This document shows, in pieces, positions 42,665 to 54,669 of a stretch of 60,636 nt of DNA. Position 1 is the stretch's first letter. Each line of letters opens with the position of its first letter. The notes below the pieces were generated by a model that saw only the letters and a program-made list of their open reading frames with translations, made no database searches and was not told where the DNA came from. Position numbers and translations under genes: made by a program. Source of the stretch: Chloroflexota bacterium (GTDB lineage: Bacteria > Chloroflexota > Anaerolineae > Anaerolineales > Villigracilaceae). Location of the stretch: the NCBI GenBank assembly GCA_023459215.1, contig JAEWVF010000082.1, forward strand, positions 1-60,636, given 5' to 3'.

Positions 42665-43231
42665 ATTTTTCAACCGCCCCACGCTGACAGTTGCACGGGA
42701 ACTGCTTGGCTGTCGACTGGTGCGCATATTGGATGATATACGTCTGGTAGGGGTTATCACCGAGACCGAGGCGTATATTGGCGAAACAGACCTGGGCTGC
42801 CACGCCAAAGCCGGGCGCACGCAGCGCACCGAACCCATGTACGGGCCGCCAGGACGGCTTATGTTTACTTTACCTACGGAATGCACTGGTGCTTCAACAC
42901 AGTCACCGAAGCGGAGGGGTTCCCCGCCGCTGTGTTGCTCCGGGCAATCGAAACGGTGGAAGGGCAACGGGTGGTAGCGTTCCGCCGCGCCAAAGCCAGA
43001 AGAGCCGACTGGAGCAATGGCCCGGCAAAACTCACCGCAGCGTTCGGCATAGATTCCCATCAAAATAAAATCGATTTGACCCAGACCACTTCGGGTTTAT
43101 GGCTTGAGCCAGGGGTTGCGATTCCGGACGAAAACGTGACTACTGGCCCACGAGTGGGTTTATATAGTGTGCCAGAACCATGGAAAAGCATCCCCTGGCG
43201 GTTCAGGGTATCCGGGATCACCTTTACCTGA
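42642..43231 (+). pseudogene. DNA-3-methyladenine glycosylase (AAG/MPG type), frameshifted
   Basis: The GTG-initiated N-terminal part (LTVARELLGCRLVRI, ITETEAYIGETDLGCHAK, MYGPPGR) is in one frame. The rest (MHWCFNTVTEAEGFPAAVLLRAIE, SNGPAKLTAAFGID, RVGLYSVPEPWKSIPWRF) is in the next. The frames join cleanly if one base is missing near 42854, where GPPG should continue into AYVYFTYGMHWC. The enzyme removes alkylated purines from DNA. Apart from the single shift both halves are well preserved. It is either a sequencing or assembly error, or a very recent inactivation. Confidence 0.85.
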
Positions 43232-43263
43232 ACCATCATTTACAAGACGAACTCGGAGGAGAT

Positions 43264-44052
43264 ATGGGTCTTTTAGAAGGTAAGAACGCCGTTGTTTTTG
43301 GACTTGCAAACGATAAATCGATTGCCTGGGGAATCACCCAGGCCCTGCACCGCGAAGGCGCAAAAATTGGCATTAGTTATGCCGGCGATATGCTCGAAAA
43401 ACGCGTGCGGCCATTGGCTGCGCAAGTTAACGCAGATTTTGTGGAACAATGCGATGTATCTTCCGATGAACAAATCGCAGCGGTGGCTGAAAAAGCCAAA
43501 GCGCATTTCGGTGAAGTGGATATTCTCGTTCACTCAATCGGTTTTGCCAACAAAGAGGAACTTCAGGGTTACTTTTACAATACCAGCCGGGCCGGGTTTC
43601 ACTTGGCCATGGACATCAGCGTTTATTCGTTTGTTGGCCTGGCGCGGGCATTTGAGCCGTTTTTGCGCAAAGGCGCTTCGCTGCTGACCCTGACCTATTA
43701 CGGTTCGGTAAAGGTAGCCCCCAATTACAACATGATGGGAGTCGCCAAAGCCGCTCTCGAAGCAAGCACCCGCTACCTGGCCGCCGATTTTGGCCCGCGC
43801 GGCATCCGTGTCAATGCGATTTCGGCTGGCCCCATCCGCACCCTGGCGGCGATGGGCGTGAGCGGCTTCCGCGATATGTACAAAAATTATGCTGATATGG
43901 CTCCGATGCGCGAAAATGTTACTATCGAGGATTGCGGCAACGCAGCGGTATTCCTTTCTTCCGATTGGGCCGCCCACACGACCGGCGAAGTATTTTATGT
44001 GGACAGCGGCTACAACATCATGGGCGTAATGGATCCCCGAAAAGAGCAATAA
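43264..44052 (+). CDS. fabI: Enoyl-[acyl-carrier-protein] reductase (NADH)
   Basis: A 262-residue atypical short-chain dehydrogenase. It has VFGLANDKSIAWGIT at the N-terminus (divergent FabI-type cofactor loop), HSIGFANKEELQGYFYNTSRAGF, and the catalytic Tyr-x6-Lys in NYNMMGVAK preceded by TYYGS. It ends with YVDSGYNIMG. It performs the last reduction in fatty-acid elongation and is the target of triclosan-type inhibitors. GGAG lies just before the ATG at 43264; upstream in-frame codons overlap the glycosylase gene and are not conserved. Confidence 0.95.
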   Translation: MGLLEGKNAVVFGLANDKSIAWGITQALHREGAKIGISYAGDMLEKRVRPLAAQVNADFVEQCDVSSDEQIAAVAEKAKAHFGEVDILVHSIGFANKEELQGYFYNTSRAGFHLAMDISVYSFVGLARAFEPFLRKGASLLTLTYYGSVKVAPNYNMMGVAKAALEASTRYLAADFGPRGIRVNAISAGPIRTLAAMGVSGFRDMYKNYADMAPMRENVTIEDCGNAAVFLSSDWAAHTTGEVFYVDSGYNIMGVMDPRKEQ

Positions 44053-44076
44053 CCGGCCTGCACATGTTACAATACG

Positions 44077-44102
44077 GGCGCGGCTTTGTCCGCGCCTTTT
44101 TC
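44077..44102 (+). terminator. fabI terminator
   Basis: GGCGCGG (44077-44083) pairs with CCGCGCC (44090-44096), followed by TTTTT. Confidence 0.8.
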
Positions 44103-44135
44103 ATTAAAATCACCATTCATGGTTTATCGTCAGAT

Positions 44136-44582
44136 ATGTTTAAGAGAAATCTAACCAGCAGTACCCCGGCAACTACCACCGCTCCCGCATTGCAAGCCGT
44201 CGAGCGGATTACCTCCGTTCTTGGCCCAGGCTTAATTTGGGAAGGAAAAATCAGTGGCTCGGGCGGCGTTCGCATCGAAGGAACCTTTGAAGGTCAAATC
44301 GGCTTGCGCGGCATGCTCGTCATCGGTGAAAGCGGACGCGTAACCTGCGAAAACATTCGCGCCGCAACGGTTATCGTCGCGGGTGCCGTCAAAGGGAATA
44401 TCACCACCCAAAAGCTCGAAATCCGCGCGACAGGCCGCGTATGGGGCGATGTGATTACAACCTCGTTTGTTACCGAAGATGGCGCTTTTTTACGCGGACA
44501 AATTCGGATGGAAGACCAGGTTGATCTCGGTTTGGGCGCAGAAACAGATGCGGCGCCTCCATTCGAGACGCCGCCGGCTTAA
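44136..44582 (+). CDS. Bactofilin-family cytoskeletal protein
   Basis: A 148-residue protein with a central right-handed beta-helix (about 28-125) of the bactofilin type: repeated short strands such as GPGLIWEGKISGSGGVRIEGTFEGQI and VIVAGAVKGNITTQKLEIRATGRVWGD. The tails are disordered and rich in Thr/Pro/Ala. Bactofilins self-assemble into membrane-associated filaments that organise envelope enzymes. The ATG at 44136 is chosen from the domain boundary; an in-frame upstream extension lies over the fabI end and terminator. Confidence 0.88.
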   Translation: MFKRNLTSSTPATTTAPALQAVERITSVLGPGLIWEGKISGSGGVRIEGTFEGQIGLRGMLVIGESGRVTCENIRAATVIVAGAVKGNITTQKLEIRATGRVWGDVITTSFVTEDGAFLRGQIRMEDQVDLGLGAETDAAPPFETPPA

Positions 44583-44606
44583 TTCTGTAGCAGTTAATCT
44601 TTCCAA

Positions 44607-44972
44607 TTATGATTTGCTGAGCCAATCATAAGATTCTTCGGGTGTGTCAAAAACCGAAAATTTCACATTGCCAACCGCCGCGGCAAAAGCGTCCAAAAAA
44701 TGGCGGCGAAAACCGGTCACACCAGTAACAGCGCGTTTCTTGATCTTCTTGTTCGAAATGGTCAAGAGTTCAGCCAACGAGTGCAAGATATCCTCATTGG
44801 CAAAGGTACCCTCAACATTGGTTAAGGAAAGCACCGAATGGTCCGGTTCGTTTTTCAAAATCTCAATGATGTACTGAGTCTCAGCCCTGACGCCAGCGCC
44901 ATTGGCCCCATATTGGGAAAAATCGGCCAGGAAAATGCGCACACTGTTGTAATATACCCAATGAGATTTCAT
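44607..44972 (-). CDS. Unknown protein, possible STAS/SpoIIAA-like fold
   Basis: A 121-residue soluble protein with alternating strands and helices (VYYNSVRIFLADFSQYG, ETQYIIEILKNEPDHSVLSLTNVEG, KIKKRAVTGVTGFRRHFLDAFAAAV, VKFSVFDTPEESYDWL). The order resembles STAS/SpoIIAA-like domains, but there is no clear phosphorylatable serine motif and I cannot name the family. The ATG at 44972 has AGGAG 7 bases upstream; a longer ORF to 45026 lacks such support. It faces the bactofilin gene. Confidence 0.65.
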   Translation of the reverse strand: MKSHWVYYNSVRIFLADFSQYGANGAGVRAETQYIIEILKNEPDHSVLSLTNVEGTFANEDILHSLAELLTISNKKIKKRAVTGVTGFRRHFLDAFAAAVGNVKFSVFDTPEESYDWLSKS

Positions 44973-45085
44973 TGAACAACTCCTTGTGACCTTATAAATT
45001 TTAGCACAGGTTGCGATATTTTTCACAAATTTATTCCAAAAGAAGCCGTTCGAATAAAAAATGAATCAAGCCGACCCAAGACCGC

Positions 45086-45114
45086 TTGACGCTTTAGATA
45101 GGTTGTGCTAGTAT
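45086..45114 (+). promoter_or_regulatory. Promoter of the LysM lipoprotein
   Basis: TTGACG (45086-45091), 17 bases, TAGTAT (45109-45114), about 54 bases before the ATG. Confidence 0.65.
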
Positions 45115-45168
45115 CATTTCAACCCACTACTCCCCAAAAATCACCCGTCCTTTTGTATGGAGGAGAAC

Positions 45169-45870
45169 ATGAAATCACGCAACATCCTTGGCCTACTTTT
45201 ACTGATTGTGCTGGCAATCGGCCTCACAGCCTGTACCAGGTCGGCCTCCACCGCACCAGACGCCAGCACAATCCCTGGCCCGGAAGCGGCAACCCAAGAA
45301 GGCATGAACATGATTCAGGAACTGGCCACGCAAACTGCCATCGCAGAAAGCGGCCAACTGCCTTCCGATGGAACACCGCAGCCTACGGTTGATCCCCTGG
45401 GGAGTTTACCTCCGCTCGATGGCGGCACGGCCACCGTTGCCGCACCGGCCGATGGAACATCTCCTGACGCCGCAGTGAGCAGCCCAACCCCCGAACTGGT
45501 TGCCGTTGCCCAGCCGACGGTCGAAACGGTCCGCCCGGCGACTTATACCCTGCAAAAAGGGGAATTCCCTTACTGCATCGCCCGCCGCTTCAACGTCAAC
45601 CCGGCCGACTTGCTCAGCATGAACGGTTTGAGTGTTGCCCAAAGCAGCGCCCTGCAGCCCGGCCTTGTGCTGAAAGTCCCAAGTTCGGGCGCTTTTGGCG
45701 CAGAGCGCGCCTTGCTGCCGCATCCTGCCCAGTACACCGTCCAGGCGGGCGACTCGATCTACTCAATCGCCTGTAAATACGGCGATGTCGACCCGGTCAA
45801 TATCGCAGCAGTCAACGCTCTGGCCGCGCCGTATACGCTGACGGTTGGAACTGTGTTGCAAATCCCGTAG
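45169..45870 (+). CDS. Lipoprotein with two LysM domains
   Basis: A 233-residue secreted lipoprotein: a signal peptide ending LTAC (Cys 22), a long Thr/Ala/Pro/Gly linker, and two LysM modules. The first is YTLQKGEFPYCIARRFNVNPADLLSMNGL (about 126-154) and the second YTVQAGDSIYSIACKYGDVDPVNIAAVN (about 188-215). LysM binds peptidoglycan N-acetylglucosamine chains, so the protein probably tethers to wall or sugar polymers. GGAGGAG precedes the ATG at 45169. Confidence 0.88.
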   Translation: MKSRNILGLLLLIVLAIGLTACTRSASTAPDASTIPGPEAATQEGMNMIQELATQTAIAESGQLPSDGTPQPTVDPLGSLPPLDGGTATVAAPADGTSPDAAVSSPTPELVAVAQPTVETVRPATYTLQKGEFPYCIARRFNVNPADLLSMNGLSVAQSSALQPGLVLKVPSSGAFGAERALLPHPAQYTVQAGDSIYSIACKYGDVDPVNIAAVNALAAPYTLTVGTVLQIP

Positions 45871-45895
45871 AAAGATACCTTTCGTTATCCTTGCC

Positions 45896-45935
45896 CAGAG
45901 AGGAAAGACCTGTGCGTCTTTCCTCTCTGTACTTT
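45896..45935 (+). terminator. Terminator after the LysM gene
   Basis: A 14-bp perfect stem (45896-45909 with 45916-45929), followed by TACTTTT. Confidence 0.75.
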
Positions 45936-45947
45936 TGGAGGCAAACC

Positions 45948-46472
45948 ATGAAATTCGAACTGCTCGATTCGGAAATTATCTTCCAGGGAAGGGTTTTTGA
46001 CATCCGACGGGATCGCATCAAGACCCCTTCCGGGCGGTTGGCCAAATACGATGTGATCGAGCACCACGGCTCCGTCATCCTCGTACCAATCGACAGCGCC
46101 GGGAATGTCCATTTTGTGCGCCAGTACCGGCATGCGGTGGGCGGCGAACTGCTGGAGCTACCCGCTGGAACACTCGAAGAGGGCGAAGAACCGCTCGAAT
46201 GCGCCCGGCGCGAAATCCGCGAAGAAATCGGAATGGCCGCCCTGAACATCCGTGAGATTGGCAGCTTTTACCTGGTGCCCGGCTATTCGACCGAGTTTAT
46301 GCACGCTTACCTGGCCACCGGTTTGCAGGAAAATCCCCTGCCGCCTGACGCAGATGAATACCTGCAAGTCGAGCGCATTCCCTTCGTCAAGGCGCTTGAA
46401 ATGGCACGCAAAGGTGAAATTCCTGATTCAAAGACGCTGGCAGCGCTGCTGCTGGCGCAAAATTACCTGTAA
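45948..46472 (+). CDS. NUDIX hydrolase, ADP-ribose pyrophosphatase-like
   Basis: A 174-residue NUDIX protein. The box is GTLEEGEEPLECARREIREEIG (about 72-93), matching Gx5Ex7REUxEEx(G), and is preceded by LLELPAG, which with VRQYRHAVGGELLELPAG is typical of ADP-ribose pyrophosphatases (NudF type). It would hydrolyse ADP-ribose to AMP and ribose-5-phosphate. GGAGG lies 8 bases before the ATG at 45948. A longer in-frame ORF from 45891 runs through the terminator stem and is rejected. Confidence 0.9.
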   Translation: MKFELLDSEIIFQGRVFDIRRDRIKTPSGRLAKYDVIEHHGSVILVPIDSAGNVHFVRQYRHAVGGELLELPAGTLEEGEEPLECARREIREEIGMAALNIREIGSFYLVPGYSTEFMHAYLATGLQENPLPPDADEYLQVERIPFVKALEMARKGEIPDSKTLAALLLAQNYL

Positions 46473-46499
46473 TAATAAAAATCACCCGATTCACCACAA

Positions 46500-46546
46500 A
46501 CCTGCGAAGGATTGTCCGAATATATGTGACAACTCGCAGGTTTTTT
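46500..46546 (+). terminator. Terminator of the NUDIX gene
   Basis: ACCTGCGA (46500-46507) pairs with TCGCAGGT (46534-46541), followed by TTTTT. The loop is long (26 bases). Confidence 0.65.
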
Positions 46547-46641
46547 ATATGCAGAATATTACTATTCCAATTTGCCCGCTAAGGCTAAACTTGTACGGAT
46601 AACTTTCGATCTTATTCTCTTTACTTCAAGGAGTTTTTACA

Positions 46642-50214
<3,573 letters not shown>

Positions 50215-50226
50215 GGGAGAACAACC

Positions 50227-51228
50227 ATGACCGACCTGACCACCACCTATCTCGGGCTGACCCTCAAGAATCCCATTGTTGCCTCGGCCTCGCCCCTGAG
50301 CAAAAAAATCGACTCAGCCAAGAAACTGGATGAAGCCGGCGTTGGCGCAATTGTGATGTACTCGCTCTTCGAAGAGCAAATCATCCACGAAAGCCTCGAG
50401 CTTGATCACTTCCTGACCCGCGGCACCGACTCGTTTGCCGAAGCCATGTCGTACCTGCCCGACAGCGGCAGCTACGCCACCGGCCCCGGAAAATACCTCG
50501 ATCACGTCACCGCCCTCAAAAAAGCGGTCAGCGTGCCGGTGATTGCCTCGCTGAACGGTGTTTCAAAAGGCGGCTGGACAAAGTACGCCCGCTACATGCA
50601 GGATGCCGGCGCCGATGCGATTGAACTCAACCTGTACTACGTCGCCTCGGACCCCAACCTGACCTCCGTTGAACTGGAAAACGCCTACGCCGAACTGGTC
50701 GCCGAGGTCAAGCGCTCCATCACCATCCCGCTGGCGGTCAAACTCAGCCCGTTCTTCAGCTCCATCCCGAATGTCTGCAAGAAACTCGCGGACGCGGGCG
50801 CCGATGGCCTGGTGCTCTTCAACCGCTTCTACCAGCCCGATTTCGACCTGGATGACCTGGATGTTGTTCACACCTTGCACCTGAGCAACTCGACCGAACT
50901 CAACCTGCCCCTGCGCTGGATCTCGATCCTGTACGGGAAAGTCAAGGCTGACTTGGCCCTGACTAGCGGCGTTCACACCGCCCAGGATGTCATCAAGGCG
51001 ATGATGGCCGGCGCACAGGTTACCATGCTGGCATCTGAACTGCTGGCCAACGGCTACAAGCGCGTCCCAGAAATTTTGAGCGTCATGGAAGCCTGGATGC
51101 AGGAGCGCGAATACGCCTCAGTCAAACAGATGCAAGGCAGCATGAGTCAACAGGCCGTGCGCGAACCCGCCGCTTTTGAACGCGCCAATTACATGAAGGT
51201 TCTCGGCTCCTGGCGCGACCTGCCCTAA
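50227..51228 (+). CDS. Dihydroorotate dehydrogenase-like FMN protein
   Basis: A 333-residue TIM-barrel protein of the DHOD-like group (TTYLGLTLKNPIVASASPLS, VIASLNGVSKGGWTKYARYMQDAGADAIELNLYY, KLSPFFSSIPNVCKKLADAGADGLVLFNRF). A true DHOD would show the catalytic Cys/Ser in its lid and the orotate-binding asparagine set; here these are not clear, so the substrate is uncertain. It follows nifJ by 12 bases with a GGGAG site, and such pairing suggests a redox role linked to ferredoxin or pyruvate metabolism rather than pyrimidine synthesis. Confidence 0.82.
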   Translation: MTDLTTTYLGLTLKNPIVASASPLSKKIDSAKKLDEAGVGAIVMYSLFEEQIIHESLELDHFLTRGTDSFAEAMSYLPDSGSYATGPGKYLDHVTALKKAVSVPVIASLNGVSKGGWTKYARYMQDAGADAIELNLYYVASDPNLTSVELENAYAELVAEVKRSITIPLAVKLSPFFSSIPNVCKKLADAGADGLVLFNRFYQPDFDLDDLDVVHTLHLSNSTELNLPLRWISILYGKVKADLALTSGVHTAQDVIKAMMAGAQVTMLASELLANGYKRVPEILSVMEAWMQEREYASVKQMQGSMSQQAVREPAAFERANYMKVLGSWRDLP

Positions 51229-51251
51229 GCCAAATCCCAACAACGCTTTGC

Positions 51252-51290
51252 AACGGCCTTGCGGTTATCTCCGCAAGGCCGTTTTTTTTA
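51252..51290 (+). terminator. Terminator of the nifJ operon
   Basis: AACGGCCTTGCGG (51252-51264) pairs perfectly with 51271-51283, and the right arm leads into eight Ts. Confidence 0.9.
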
Positions 51291-51301
51291 TTAAACAAAA
51301 C

Positions 51302-51344
51302 TTAACCTGTTCTCCATACGTACTTAACCTGAAACAGGTATGAT
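51302..51344 (+). promoter_or_regulatory. Pho-box-like repeats and -10 before the 29-codon ORF
   Basis: TTAACC at 51302 and again at 51324, exactly 22 bases apart, with a degenerate hexamer between at 11-base phase. TATGAT at 51339-51344 follows. Direct hexamers at 11-base spacing are the pattern bound by PhoB/PhoP response regulators. Confidence 0.5.
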
Positions 51345-51370
51345 TGCATTGTATTCAAGGAGAAAATAAT

Positions 51371-51460
51371 ATGTCTTTTCTAGCCATTATGACCGTGATC
51401 TTTTTTATCGTGGTCGCCCTGGATGCCGCGGAAAAAAACCGGCAATCATCGACGCGTTAG
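51371..51460 (+). CDS. Small one-helix membrane peptide or leader ORF
   Basis: A 29-residue ORF with a good AAGGAG site 7 bases before its ATG. Residues 3-17 are hydrophobic (FLAIMTVIFFIVVAL), then a charged tail ending EKNRQSSTR. It lies between Pho-box-like repeats and a terminator, upstream of pstS. It could be a phosphate-regulated small membrane protein, or a leader whose terminator limits pstS readthrough. No amino-acid bias explains attenuation and no antiterminator was found, so the small-protein reading is preferred. Confidence 0.45.
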   Translation: MSFLAIMTVIFFIVVALDAAEKNRQSSTR

Positions 51461-51481
51461 CAATTTTCATCCTTCCCCTGA

Positions 51482-51522
51482 CCCGCCTGTTGTGCTCTGT
51501 GCATAGCAGGCGGGATTTTTTT
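51482..51522 (+). terminator. Terminator between the 29-codon ORF and pstS
   Basis: CCCGCCTG (51482-51489) pairs with CAGGCGGG (51507-51514), followed by seven Ts. Confidence 0.8.
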
Positions 51523-51534
51523 ATCCCGCAATCC

Positions 51535-51551
51535 TTAACCGATTGTTAACC
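51535..51551 (+). promoter_or_regulatory. Second Pho-box-like repeat, before pstS
   Basis: TTAACC at 51535 and 51546, exactly 11 bases apart. A TAAGAT at about 51584 may be the -10. It probably drives pstS under phosphate starvation. Confidence 0.55.
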
Positions 51552-51625
51552 TATCTTTCCATTGCGCTTAAAAGCCGGCTGATAAGATTTCGGGGTAATC
51601 AATCATGAAGGAGAAGAAAACTCTT

Positions 51626-53572
51626 ATGTCTCGCAATACCACCAAAATTTTGTTTGCACTTACCGTCCTGGCAATGCTCCTGGCTGCCTGCGGTGCCCCG
51701 GCTGCTACCGAAGCGCCTGCCGTCGAAGAAGCTCCCGCCGCGACTGAAGCCCCCGCTGCCGAAGAAGCTCCGGCCGCTACCGAAGCTTCTTCGGCTGAAA
51801 CTGAAGAAATCCTGCCGATTGCTCTGCCCTATGTGATGTTGCCCGACGAAGTTGAAGGCGACATCATCACCGCTGGTTCTTCGACTGTTTTCCCCGTTTC
51901 GGAACGCATGGCCGAACTCTTCCAGCAGGAAGGCTACACCGGCAACATCACCGTGGACAGCATCGGCTCCGGCGCTGGTTACGAACGCTTCTGCGTTGCC
52001 GGCGAAACCGACATTGCCAACGCCTCACGCGCCATCAAAGACAGCGAAGTCGAAGCCTGCCAGTCCATTGGCCGCGAACCGCTCGAATTCCGCGTCGGCA
52101 CTGACGCCCTGGCCATCGTCGTCTCATCCCAGAACGATTTCCTGACCGAAATCAGCCTCGAAGACCTGGCCAAAGTCTTCTCCGGTCAGGCCAAGAATTG
52201 GAATGAAGTCGATCCGTCCTTCCCCGCCGAAGCCATCAAGGTTTATTCCCCCGGCGCTGACTCCGGCACCTTCGATTACTTTGTTGAAGAAGTCCTCGAA
52301 GACAACGCCGAAGCCCTGCTCGGCCTCGAAGGCGTCCAACTCTCCGAAGACGATAACGTCCTCGTCCAGGGCGTGGCCGGCGACAAATTCGCCATCGGCT
52401 ACTTCGGTTATGCCTACTACATCGAAAATGCCGACAAGCTCAAAGCGCTCAACGTGGACGGCATCGAACCTGTCCAGGCCAATGTCGACAACGGCTCCTA
52501 TCCCCTCGCCCGCCCACTGTTCATCTACTCCGACGCCAAAATCATGCAGGAAAAGCCCCAGGTGGCTGCTTTCATCGCCTTCTACCTGAGCCAGCTCGAT
52601 GACAACATCGTCGATGTCGGTTACTTCCCCGCTCCCGCCAAAGCCATCTACTCCGCCTGGGGTGCCTGGCTCTCGACCCAGGGCGTGGAAATCAGCCCCG
52701 ACATGGTCGAAGGCGACATCATCACCGCCGGTTCATCGACCGTCTTCCCCGTCTCTGAGCGCATGGCCGAACTCTTCCAGCAAGAAGGCTATGCCGGCAA
52801 CATCACCGTGGATAGCATCGGCACTGGCGCTGGCTTTGAGCGCTTCTGCGTCGCCGGCGAAAGCGATATTTCGAACGCTTCGCGCGCTATCAAATCCAGC
52901 GAAAAAGAAGCCTGCCAGGCGATTGGCCGCGAACCGCTCGAGTTCCGCGTTGGCACCGATGCCCTGGCCGTGGTTGTCTCCAGTCAGAATGATTTTGTCA
53001 GCAATCTGACCATCGAGCAACTCGCCCAAATCTTCTCTGGCCAGGTCAAGAATTGGAATGAAGTCGATCCGTCCTTCCCCGCCGAAGCCATCAAGGTTTA
53101 TTCCCCCGGCGCTGACTCCGGCACCTTCGACTACTTCGTTGAAGCTGTCATGGCCCCTGCCTTCGAAAAAGATGTTGAAGCTGGCAAAGCTGCCCTGCTC
53201 GGCCTCGAAGGCGTCCAACTCTCTGAAGACGACAACGTACTGGTCCAGGGCGTGGCTGGCGACAAGTTCGCCATCGGGTACTTCGGTTATGCTTACTATA
53301 TCGAAAACACAGACAAACTGAAGGCTCTCAATATCAACGATGTCGAACCCAACCAGGCCGATGTCGACAACGGAACCTATCCCCTGGCCCGCCCGCTCTT
53401 CATCTACTCTACTGCCCAGATCATGCAGGAAAAGCCCCAGGTGGCTGCCTTCATCGGCTTCTACCTGAGCCAACTCGATGACAACATCCTCGATGTCGGT
53501 TATTTCCCTGCTCCCGCCAATGCCATCTACTCCGCCTGGGGCGCCTGGTACGCAGCAGTAGCTAGCGAATAG
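51626..53572 (+). CDS. pstS: Phosphate-binding protein PstS with duplicated binding domain
   Basis: A 648-residue lipoprotein about twice the usual PstS length. A signal peptide with lipobox LLAAC (Cys 22) is followed by an Ala/Pro/Glu linker (repeats of EAPAATEAPA). Two complete PstS-like domains follow, each with GDIITAGSSTVFPVSERMAELFQ, ASRAIK, FRVGTDALA, FSGQ-KNWNEVDPSFPAEAIKVYSPGADSGTFDYF and GYFGYAYYIEN. They are offset by 855 bases and nearly identical in places. Domain 1 lacks the short APAFEKDVEAGK stretch present in domain 2. It captures phosphate for PstCAB. The ATG at 51626 fits the signal peptide; an ATG at 51605 would add seven residues. Confidence 0.9.
   Translation: MSRNTTKILFALTVLAMLLAACGAPAATEAPAVEEAPAATEAPAAEEAPAATEASSAETEEILPIALPYVMLPDEVEGDIITAGSSTVFPVSERMAELFQQEGYTGNITVDSIGSGAGYERFCVAGETDIANASRAIKDSEVEACQSIGREPLEFRVGTDALAIVVSSQNDFLTEISLEDLAKVFSGQAKNWNEVDPSFPAEAIKVYSPGADSGTFDYFVEEVLEDNAEALLGLEGVQLSEDDNVLVQGVAGDKFAIGYFGYAYYIENADKLKALNVDGIEPVQANVDNGSYPLARPLFIYSDAKIMQEKPQVAAFIAFYLSQLDDNIVDVGYFPAPAKAIYSAWGAWLSTQGVEISPDMVEGDIITAGSSTVFPVSERMAELFQQEGYAGNITVDSIGTGAGFERFCVAGESDISNASRAIKSSEKEACQAIGREPLEFRVGTDALAVVVSSQNDFVSNLTIEQLAQIFSGQVKNWNEVDPSFPAEAIKVYSPGADSGTFDYFVEAVMAPAFEKDVEAGKAALLGLEGVQLSEDDNVLVQGVAGDKFAIGYFGYAYYIENTDKLKALNINDVEPNQADVDNGTYPLARPLFIYSTAQIMQEKPQVAAFIGFYLSQLDDNILDVGYFPAPANAIYSAWGAWYAAVASE
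51854..53560 (+). repeat. Tandem 855-bp duplication within pstS
   Basis: The first unit is 51854-52708 and the second starts at 52709. Positions 52192-52275 and 53047-53130 are identical over 84 bases. This suggests a recent duplication or ongoing gene conversion. Confidence 0.85.
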
Positions 53573-53595
53573 ACAAACTTCCCCCATTTCAACCG

Positions 53596-53637
53596 GGCTG
53601 GCTCCCTCTGCAGGGGGCCAGCCCACCCCACTTTTTT
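53596..53637 (+). terminator. Partial terminator between pstS and pstC
   Basis: The stem 53596-53606 with 53613-53623 (one G-U) is followed, after a short C-rich stretch, by six Ts. It probably lowers readthrough so that the binding protein is made in excess over the transporter. Confidence 0.65.
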
Positions 53638-53711
53638 ACAGGTTCGGAATTCTACAGGCTTTTATGAAATGGGAAAAACCTTGAGAACTCAGACCCTGTG
53701 AGGCAAAACGG

Positions 53712-54665
53712 ATGACAACAGAACTCCAATCACTCCCCAACACAACGGAAGCAAATATTGTTCCGGCCAACCTGCGCAGAAAGCTTCGCATCGGCGAAGG
53801 GTTGGTCGAATCAGGCCTTTTTATCGTTGGCCTGTTGACAATTTTCGTCACCATTAGCATCGTAATCGTTCTGGGCGACCAGGCGCTCTTGTTCTTCAAC
53901 GATCCCCAGGTTGGGTTGCGCGAATTCTTCACAACCACGCAATGGCAGCCTTCGATTGGCCAGTTTGGCATCTGGGCGCTGGTTAGCGCCACCCTGACCA
54001 CCAGCGCGATTGCCATGCTGGTCGCCCTGCCGCTGGGATTAAGCTCAGCCATTTACTTGAGCGAATACGCTGGCCCGCGCGCGCGCGCCATTCTCAAGCC
54101 GGTGTTGGAAATCCTGGCAGGTATCCCGACCGTGGTGTACGGATATTTCGCCCTGCTATTTGTGACTCCGATCTTGCGCAACCTGATCGGGCAGGAAAAC
54201 CTGGGCGTCTACAACATGCTCTCCGCCGGAATCGTGATGGGTATCATGATCCTACCGCTGATTGCCTCGATGAGCGAAGATGCCCTGAGCGCGGTACCCA
54301 ACTCTCTGCGCGAAGCGGCCTACGCCATGGGGGCGACTCCGTTCGAGGCCAGCACGCAGGTTATCGTTCCGGCGGCGCTTTCAGGGATTGGCGCGGCAAT
54401 CATCGTCGGACTGTCACGCGCTGTCGGGGAGACGATGATTGTGGCTGTCGCATCCGGCGCGACCTCCAAATTCAGCTTCAATCCGCTCGAAGCTGCCGAA
54501 ACCATGACCGCCCACATCGCCCGCATCAGCGGCGGCGACCTTTCCTACAACACCATCGACTATAACAGCCTGTTCGCAATCGCCCTGGTGCTTTTTGTCG
54601 TTACCCTGGCGCTAAACCTGTTCAGCCAATGGGTCGTATCCAAATTCCGCGAGCAGTACGAGTAA
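53712..54665 (+). CDS. pstC: Phosphate ABC transporter permease PstC
   Basis: A 317-residue inner-membrane permease with about six helices. It has ALPLGLSSAIYLSEYA, EILAGIPTVVYGYFALLFVTP and the EAA loop SLREAAYAMGATPFEASTQVIVPAALSGI, followed by LSRAVGETMIVAVASG, all typical of PstC. With PstA it forms the channel for phosphate delivered by PstS. It is four bases ahead of pstA. Confidence 0.95.
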   Translation: MTTELQSLPNTTEANIVPANLRRKLRIGEGLVESGLFIVGLLTIFVTISIVIVLGDQALLFFNDPQVGLREFFTTTQWQPSIGQFGIWALVSATLTTSAIAMLVALPLGLSSAIYLSEYAGPRARAILKPVLEILAGIPTVVYGYFALLFVTPILRNLIGQENLGVYNMLSAGIVMGIMILPLIASMSEDALSAVPNSLREAAYAMGATPFEASTQVIVPAALSGIGAAIIVGLSRAVGETMIVAVASGATSKFSFNPLEAAETMTAHIARISGGDLSYNTIDYNSLFAIALVLFVVTLALNLFSQWVVSKFREQYE

Positions 54666-54669
54666 TACC

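Noticed and set aside
51371..51522. Amino-acid attenuator in front of pstS
   Set aside because: The ORF has no amino-acid bias that would make sense for phosphate uptake and no antiterminator arm was found.
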